Shown here: positions 21,001-30,000 of the stretch, one piece after another
Numbering within the stretch: position 1 is the first letter of the stretch
Layout: each line of letters opens with the position of its first letter
Origin: Mucilaginibacter gossypiicola
Lineage (GTDB): Bacteria > Bacteroidota > Bacteroidia > Sphingobacteriales > Sphingobacteriaceae
Assembly: GCF_900110105.1 (NCBI RefSeq)
Contig: NZ_FOCL01000003.1
Location: forward strand, 1 to 64,000
Length of the DNA: 64,000 bases
Direction of reading: 5' to 3'
Notes under the pieces: model-generated
The model's input: the letters and a program-made list of their open reading frames with translations, nothing else
The model's database searches: none
Told to the model about the DNA's origin: nothing
Made by a program: the position numbers and the translations under genes

Positions 21001-24000
21001 CCGATCCGCTCTTTGGGATATTCGATATCAACCGGCACGTAAGCTGCACCCGTTTTCAGGACACCCAAAATGCCCGCCATCATATTGATACCGCGCTCAA
21101 TGCAGATTGCTACCAGCGATTCTTTGCCAGCACCTTGTTGTTTCAGGTAGTTCGCAACCTTATTTGATTCCTCGTTTAATTGTTGATAAGTTACCCTTTC
21201 ATCTTCGAATATGATCGCGGTTGCAGTTGGCGTTTCTGTCACCTGTGCCTCAAACAGGCTAATAATGTTTGCTTCTTTCGGATAGGTTGCTGTTGTTTCG
21301 TTGAACGCTTTTAATTCCTGTTCTTCTGCTTTGCTAAGCAGTTGCAGTTTGTTAATTACAGTTGATGGTTCTCCAGTTACTGAGTTGATCAGCTCTGCAT
21401 AATGCCCTGCCAATCTTGCAATAGTCGCTGCCTCATAAAGGTCGGTGTTGTATTCGGTTACGATCCTGATCCCGTCTTTAGTTTCTTCGGCATTATAGCT
21501 CAGATCATATTTGCTCGACTGGCTACCTACCCTTTCTCCCGTGATTTTGATATCACCTAATTCGAGCATAGGGATCGCTCCTGTATTCTGCAATACAAAC
21601 ATTACCTGAAACAGTGGACTCCTGCTCAAATCCCTTTCTTTCGCTACTACTTCTACTATTTTTTCAAACGGCACTTCCTGGTGGCTATAAGCTTCAAGAG
21701 TGGTTTGTTTTACTTTGGATAATAGTTCTGTAAATGCCTCTTTGCCATCTATCTCTGTCCTTAACGCCAGTGTATTTACAAAAAAGCCTATCAAATCTGC
21801 TGTTTCTTCCCTGTCGCGGTTGGCTACTGGTGCACCTACACAGATATCTTTTTGGCCGCTGTAACGGTATAATAACACTTTAAATATGGTTAACAGTGTC
21901 ATATACAGCGTTGCCCCCCGTTCAAGGCTTAACTTTTGCAGTTTTGTTGCTTGTTCTTTTCCTATAGTAAACTCATACACCGCCCCCCGGCCGCTTTGTA
22001 CGACAGGACGAATATAGTCAGTTGGCAGCTCAAGCGTAGTTAAACCTGCTAACTTTTGTTCCCAGTAGTTTAATTTGTTTTGAAGCCTGTCTGCATCAAG
22101 GTATTCCCTTTGCCAGATCGCATAATCTGCATATTGGATCTCAGGGCTTTTTAGTTCCGGCATTTCGTTATTGTTGTAACTGCCGTACAACTTACTGAAC
22201 TCTGATACCAGTACAGGCATTGACCAACCATCCGCTGCAACATGATGAAGTACCAATAGCAATAGATATTCATCAGTTCCTGTTGCAATCAGCTCTGCAC
22301 GGAGCATATCGTCTTGCGACAAATCGAATGGTCTTAATGTTTCTTTAGTAATATAATCCGTAAGTTCTGATTCTTCTTTCGCTGATAGTTTTAACCGCCA
22401 GTTGTTTTCTTTAACATGTTGATAGCCCCGTCCTTCATGCTCCCTGATCACCGAACGCAAAACTTCATGACGGTTCATGACTTCTTTCAGGGCATTTTCA
22501 AGGGCGATTATATTTACATTACCCTCAAGTTTCAGCAATGCAGGTATATGGTATTGCACGCTGCCCTCTAATCTGTCAATAAACCATAACCTTTCCTGGC
22601 TGTAGGACAACGGGATATATTCAGGCCGAGGGTTTACTTTTTCAATCGTACCACCCGCTGATGTTACGCTTTCTTCTTCCAGTTGTTTTGCCAAATCGGC
22701 AATAGTCGGGTAAAAAAACAAATCGCGGATCTTCAGCTCTTTGTTCAGCTCCCTTCTTACCTGCGAGATAACCCGCATGGCCAGCAGCGAATGGCCGCCC
22801 AGCTCAAAGAAATTATCTTTTGTGCTGATCTTTTCTACACCCAACAACTCTTCCCATATCTTGGCCAGTTGCCTTTCTGCCCTTGTTTCCGGTGCGGTAT
22901 AGCTTTCTTCATGCCCTGCTTCTGCATCAGGCAATGCCTTTTTATCTGTTTTACCATTGGGTGTCAGTGGTATCCTTTGTAAGTTTACCCATAACCTCGG
23001 CACCATGTATTCCGGCAACCTTTCACCAAGGTAGTTTTGAAGCTCCTGTTTGTCGTAGGATTTTTCATCCATGACCACGTAGGCAGTCAATCTTTTCGTG
23101 CCCTGCTTATCTGCTCTCGCCAATACTACTGCCTGTCTTACGTTTTCGTTTTGCAGCAGCACCTGTTCTATCTCGCCAGGTTCGATCCGGTAACCCCTGA
23201 TCTTCACCTGCTCGTCTATCCGGCCTAAATATTCAATATTACCGTCTGGCAGCCATCTGCCCAAGTCGCCAGTCCTGTACAGCCTCGCGTTGGGCTCTTC
23301 GCTGTATGGGTCTGTGATGAACTTCTCTTTCGTCAGTTCAGGTTGGTTCAAATATCCCCTGGCTACCTGTACCCCACCGATGCAGATCTCACCCGGTACA
23401 CCTATCGGGTTTAACTCTCCTGAAACACTCCTTACGTGGATTTGTGTGTTCGATACAGGCATACCGATCAATGCAGCTTTGTTGATGTCTTCTATGGTAT
23501 AATAGCTGGCACATACCGTACTTTCGGTCGGGCCATAGCTGTTTACTATTACTGTGTCCGCGTACAGCTTATCTATGAAGCCCGGCTGCAAGAGTTCGCC
23601 GCCGCTGATAATATAGCGCAGACTGTTTGTATTGAGCTTGTTATTACCCTTTTGACTGTTCAAATAGGCTATTACCGTAGGTGTGGCGCTTAATATCGTT
23701 ACCGACTCTTTTGAAATCAGGTGGATGATATCATCTGCATCTTTACCACCTTCTTTTACGATCACTACTTTTGCGCCGCTGAGCAGTGCCGGATAAACTT
23801 CCTCGCACATCGTATCAAAGGATACTGATGACTGCTGCAGTACTTTATCTTCCGCTGTGATCCCGAAGTAGTTTATAAAACCTGTACAGTAATTGGAGAT
23901 ACTTTGGTGCTCCACCATGACACCTTTAGGTTTGCCTGTTGAGCCCGAGGTATACATGATGTATGCCAACTGCTTTGGTTCAATCGTGATGTTCTGGTTT

Positions 24001-27000
24001 TCACCGCTTTGGTTTGCAATTTCCTCGTTGTTATCTAATTCGATAACCTGAGCAGTTGTATTAGCTATATGTGCTTTTCCTGTACTGCTGCTCAGCACAA
24101 TGCTGGCTTTGGTATCCTCCAGGATATAACTGATCCGCTCTTTCGGGTAATCCAAATCAACCGGTACATAGGCTCCCCCGGCTTTCAGAATACCCAGGAT
24201 GCCGGTTATCATGTTGGGTCCGCGCTCTATGCAAATCGCTACAAGCGTTTCTTGGGTTACGCCTTGTGCTTGTAAATAGTGCGCTATCCGGTTCGATTGC
24301 TCACTCAGCGTTTGATAGCTTACTGTTTCGTTTTCGAATACCAGTGCCGTAGCTTCCGGTGTAGCTTTTGCCTGTGCCTCGAAAAGGCTGATAATATTCT
24401 CTTCTCTTGGATATGCTATTGACGTTTCGTTGAATGCCTTTAATTGCCCCGCTTCTGCTTTGCTTAGCAATTGCAGTTTACTGATAGGAGTATTATCAGG
24501 TTCGTTGATTATCGATGTTATCAGCTCCACATAGTGCCCTGCCATTCTTGCAATGGTTCCTGCTTCATAAAAATCGGGATTATATTCCGCTACGATCTTG
24601 ATCCCCTCTTTGCTTTCCTCTGCATTATAACTCAGGTCGTATTTACTTGACTGCTCGCCGGGCTTTTCGCTACTGATTTTAATATCACCCAGTTCAAGTG
24701 CCGGGATAACGGCCGTATTCTGCAGCGCAAACATCACCTGGAACAGCGGGCCCCGGTTCAAATCCCTTTCTTTGACTACCGCTTCTACTACTTTTTCAAA
24801 CGGTACTTCCTGGTGACCGTAAGCTTCCAGCGTGGTTTGTTTTACTTTGCTTAATAATGCCGTAAATGTATCATTACCGTCCAGTCTCGTTCTCAGCGCA
24901 AGCGTGTTTACAAAAAAGCCGATCAGTTCTGCTGTTTCTTCTCTATCACGATTTGCTACCGGTGTTCCCACACAGATATCTTCCTGACCGCTGTACCGGT
25001 AAAGCAGCACTTTAAATATGGCCAGCAGTGTCATGTACAGTGTTGCTCCCTGCTCCAGGCTCAGCTTCTGCAGCTTTGCTGCCTGATCCTTGCTTATCGT
25101 AAACTCGTATAATGCACCTTTATTTCCTGGTTCGACTGCGTGCCTATGGTCTGCAGGCAGTTCTAATGTAGCTGTACCTGCCAGTTTTTCTTCCCAGTAG
25201 CTCAGTTTACTTTGCAGTTTCTCTCCGTTAAGGTATTCCCTTTGCCAGATTGCGTAGTCCGCATACTGAATCTCCGGTGCTTTTAGCTCCGGTGTTTTAT
25301 TGTTGTCGTAATCGTTGTAAAACCTGCTGAACTCCCGTACCAGTACCGGCATCGACCAGCCATCGGCAACAATATGGTGGAGCATCAGCAGTAATACATA
25401 TTCGTCATCACCCCTTGCAATCAGCTCTGCCCTCAGCATATCATCCTCCGACAGATCAAACGGTCTTACTGTTTCTTGAGCGAGATAGTCTTTCAATGCT
25501 GCCTCGCTTTCGTTTGACCCGCTTTGTTTTAATGTCCAGTTGTTGGTTTTTACATACTGGTAGCCCTGCCCTTCATGTTCCCTGATCACCGTACGCAGCA
25601 CTTCATGGCGCTCTACTACTGTTTTCAGCGCGTTTTCCAGTGCTCCGGTATTGACTTTGCCCTGCAACTTTAACACTGCTGAGATATGGTACGATACGCT
25701 CCCTTCCAGCCTGTCGATAAACCATAACCGTTCCTGGCTATACGACAGTGGGATATATTCTGGTCTTGGGTTTGCTTTTTGTATAGTTCCTTCGGTTGTT
25801 GATTCTTCAACTTCCAGTCGTTTTGCCAAAGCTGCAATGGTGGGGGATACAAACAGGTCACGGATCTTGAGCTCTTTATTCAGTTCCCTTCTTACCTGCG
25901 AGATCACCCGCATAGCCAGCAGCGAATGACCGCCAAGTTCAAAGAAGTTATCTTTTGTTCCTATCTTTTCTACACCCAGCAGCTCTTCCCAGATTTTTGT
26001 TAACTGTTTCTCTGTTTGGCTTTCCGGTGCGGTATAGCTTTCCTCGTGACCGGCTTCTGCCTCCGGCAGTGCCTTTTTATCTGTTTTGCCGTTCGGGGTT
26101 AATGGCAGGCTGTCCAGCCTTACCCATAGCCCTGGCACCATGTATTCCGGTAGCCTTTCGCCCAAATAGTTTTGAAGCGCCTGTTTATCATAGGCTGCTT
26201 CATCTATCACCACATAAGCAGTCAGTCTTTTTGCGCCTTGCTTATCTGCGCGGGCCAGCACTACGGCCTGCCTTACGTTTTCCTGTTGCAACAGCACCTG
26301 TTCAATCTCGCCCGGCTCTATCCTATAACCTCTGATCTTTACCTGGTCGTCTATCCTCCCAAGGTATTCGATGTTTCCATCCGGTAACCATCTCCCCATA
26401 TCCCCAGTTCTATACAACTTTGCGTTGAGGTCTTCGCTGTAAGGGTTTGCGATAAACTTTTCCTTTGTCAGTTCCGGCTGGTTCAGATAGCCTCTGGCCA
26501 CCTGAACACCGCCGATGCAGATCTCGCCAGGTACACCGATTGGGCTTAAACCACCTGATTTACTTCTGATATGGAGCTGCGTGTTTGATACTGGTGCGCC
26601 GATGGGCGGCAATACAGAAATATCTAAATTATCAACAGTATAACTACTTACTACATGTGCTTCTGTAGGGCCATACTGATTAATCACTTTTACTCCAACA
26701 TTCTTAATCAAAGCCCTTACTTCATCTGTGATTTTCAATTGCTCCCCGGCCACAATAATTTCTTCAACCGAAAATGAAAAATCCGGATCGGCAATAATCT
26801 GTTCCGCTAAATTTTGGAGCACAACCACAGGTAAAAACAAATGTGTTAGCTCATACTTAACAATATGGTCAATCAAGGCATCCATATCACGGCGGGTGTC
26901 GCCGTCAATAAGGCAAAGTGTATTTCCAAAGCAAAGGGTCGAGAATATCTCCTGGAAACTTACGTCAAACGTGTAAGCTGCAAATTGTAAAACCCTGCGG

Positions 27001-30000
27001 TCTTTATTTTCAAACTGCGTTTCCTGCCAGTTCAACAAATTAAACATACTTCGCTCCGGCATCATCACGCCTTTAGGTTTCCCCGTTGAACCTGAAGTAT
27101 ACAGGATATAAATCAACTGTTTATCATTGATGTTTACATCAATGTTCGTTTTGCTTTCATTAGCTATATCCTCTTCGTGTTTTCCATCTAACTCAATTAC
27201 AGCCACTGAATTTAAAATTCGTTTGCTGCTTTGTCTGCTGCTCACCAATACGGATGCACCTGTATCGGCTATCATATAATCGATCCTATCCTGCGGGAAA
27301 TCAGGATCTACCGGCACATAAACGCCGCCTGCTTTCAGAATGCCGAGAATAGCAACGATCATTCCCAAGCCGCGTTCTATACATACAGGCACAAGGGTTT
27401 CATTAGTAACACCCTGCTTTTGCAGATACCGGGCTAATTGATTTGAGCGTTCATTTAAGACACCATAACTCAGTTCTTCGCCGTCAAATACAAGTGCTAT
27501 TGCATCAGGATTCTTTGTAGCCTGCCCTTCAAACATACTGATAACACTCCCGTTTCTGGCATAATCAACTTCTGTGGCGTTAAATGTTTTAAGCTGATTA
27601 CTTTCAGCTTCGCCAATCATCTTCAAACGACCAACAGATTCATGCGGAGTATCAACTATCGCGCTAAGCAATTGATTGTAATGGCCAGCCATACGATCGA
27701 TAGTTGGCTCATCATAAATATCGGTATTGTATTCAAGCCCGGCACGCAAACCGTTCTCCGATTCGATGATAAACAGTGTGATGTCAAATTTGGCGGTATG
27801 ATGAGCCTCATGTGTTTGCTGCAACGTTAAATCACCAAGCTGCAGTTCAGGTATACGGGCTGTGTTCTGTAATACAAACATAACCTGAAACAGCGGGCTT
27901 CTGCTCAGATCCCTATCCTTCACCACTGCTTCAACCACTTTTTCAAATGGTACATCCTGGTGCTCATAGGCTTCGAGCATAGTTTGCTTTACCTGTGCCA
28001 GAAGCGTTGTAAATGACATATCGCCATCCAACTGGCTCCGTATAGCTAATGTGTTAACAAAAAAGCCTATCAGCTCGGCTATTTCAGCCTGGTTACGGTT
28101 TGCTATCGGGCTGCCTACGCAGATATCTTCCTGCCCGCTGTAACGATATAATAAAACATTGAATGCAGATAGCAATGTCATGTAAAGAGACACACCGTTG
28201 TGTACGCTCAACGCATGCAGATTGCCTGTAACTTCCTTATTTATTTCAAACTCATATAAAGCTCCGTTAGTGCTCTGTTCCGCCGGGCGCTGACGGTCGG
28301 CAGATAATTGAAGCGTGGAAACGCCGGCTAATTTCCGCTGCCAGTAAGCCAGCTTCGAAGCCAGTAAGTCGCCTTGTAGCGTAGCTCTTTGCCAAATGGC
28401 ATAGTCAGGGTACTGTATAGTTATTACAGGTAGTACAGGCTTTCTGTTATTTGAAAAAGCACTATATAATTCAAGCCATTCTTTTGCCAATATTGCCGAT
28501 GAAGAACCATCCGAAGCAATATGATGCATGGTTAAAATAAGCGTGAACTCATTTTCACTAACTTTTATTATTTCAGCACGCAACAGGTCATCCTGCGATA
28601 AATCAAATGGCTGTGCTATCTGCTGGTTTATATATTGCGCAAGCGATAAATTCTGATCCTCGTAATACTTCGCTTCGGTTTGTTTTAAAGCCCAGGCATT
28701 CCCAGGTTTTACGTACTGATATCCTTGCCCCTCGTGTTCAACAATCACTGTACGCAATACTTCATGACGGTTCACAATTTCGCGAAACGTATTTTGGAGC
28801 GCATCAATATCTAACTTACCTGATAAATTAAATACCGCCGGTACATGGTATTGCACACTGCCATTCATCCGGTCGATAAACCAGAGGCGCTCCTGGCTAT
28901 ATGAAAGGGGAATACGTTCGGGACGCGGTTGTGCAGTGATATGGGTTGATGTATTTTGCTCCGCACGGCCTAATCGCGAAGACAAGGAACCTATTGTTGG
29001 ATAATCAAACACTTCGCCGATAGAAAGGTCTTGTTCAAAGGCTTTTCTGACCTCGGCTATTAACTTTACAGCTAATAAAGAGTGGCCACCAAGTTCAAAA
29101 AAGTTATCGTTGATCCCGATCTCATCTATCTCCAAAATATTTTGCCAAATTTCGGAAAGTTTGATTTCAGCTTCATTGCGGGGGGCCGCATATGCTTTAC
29201 CGGCCACTTGCATTTCAGGATGAGGTAAGGCTTTACGATCTATCTTGCCGTTAGCGGTTAATGGAATAGCTGAAAGCTGGATAAGGTGCGAAGGCAACAT
29301 ATAATCGGGCAAATGCGCCTTCAGGTAGATATTTAAACCAACAGGGTCAAATTTGGCCGATGGTACAATATAAGCTACCAGTTGTTTATTTCCCAGTTTA
29401 TCGTCAATGGCTAACACTGCGGCATGGCTTACAAATTTGCTATGCTCAAGCGCAAGGGCAATTTCACCCGGCTCTACCCTATAGCCCCTTATTTTTACCT
29501 GATCGTCAATGCGGCCCAAATATTCTATATTACCATCGGCGCGCATAACCACGCGGTCACCGGTACGGTAAATGCGTGCCCCTTCCCTGCGATAGGGATC
29601 GGCAATAAACTTTTCTTTGGTTAATTTAGGGAGGCGATGATATCCTTGTGCAAGCCCGCGGCCACCTATGTAAAGTTCGCCGGGAATGCCAATGGGGCAA
29701 CGCTCCATTGCTTTACCTAAAACGTAAACAATAGTATTTGAAAACGGGCGGCCAACAGGGATACGGGAGCCTTCAATTAATTGATCGGTTGTCTCGTACA
29801 ATAACTTACCAATGGTAGTTTCGGTCGGGCCGTAATGGTTAACAACCCGGCAATTGCTGTAGCGAGCTATACGTATTACAGACTCTTTCGGTAAAGTTTC
29901 ACCGCCGAAGATGAGCAGTTTTGCAGGCAATAAAGGAGCACCTGTATCGGGAGACAAGGCTTTCCAATGCGACGGTACAATTTTGATACAATCAATCCGG

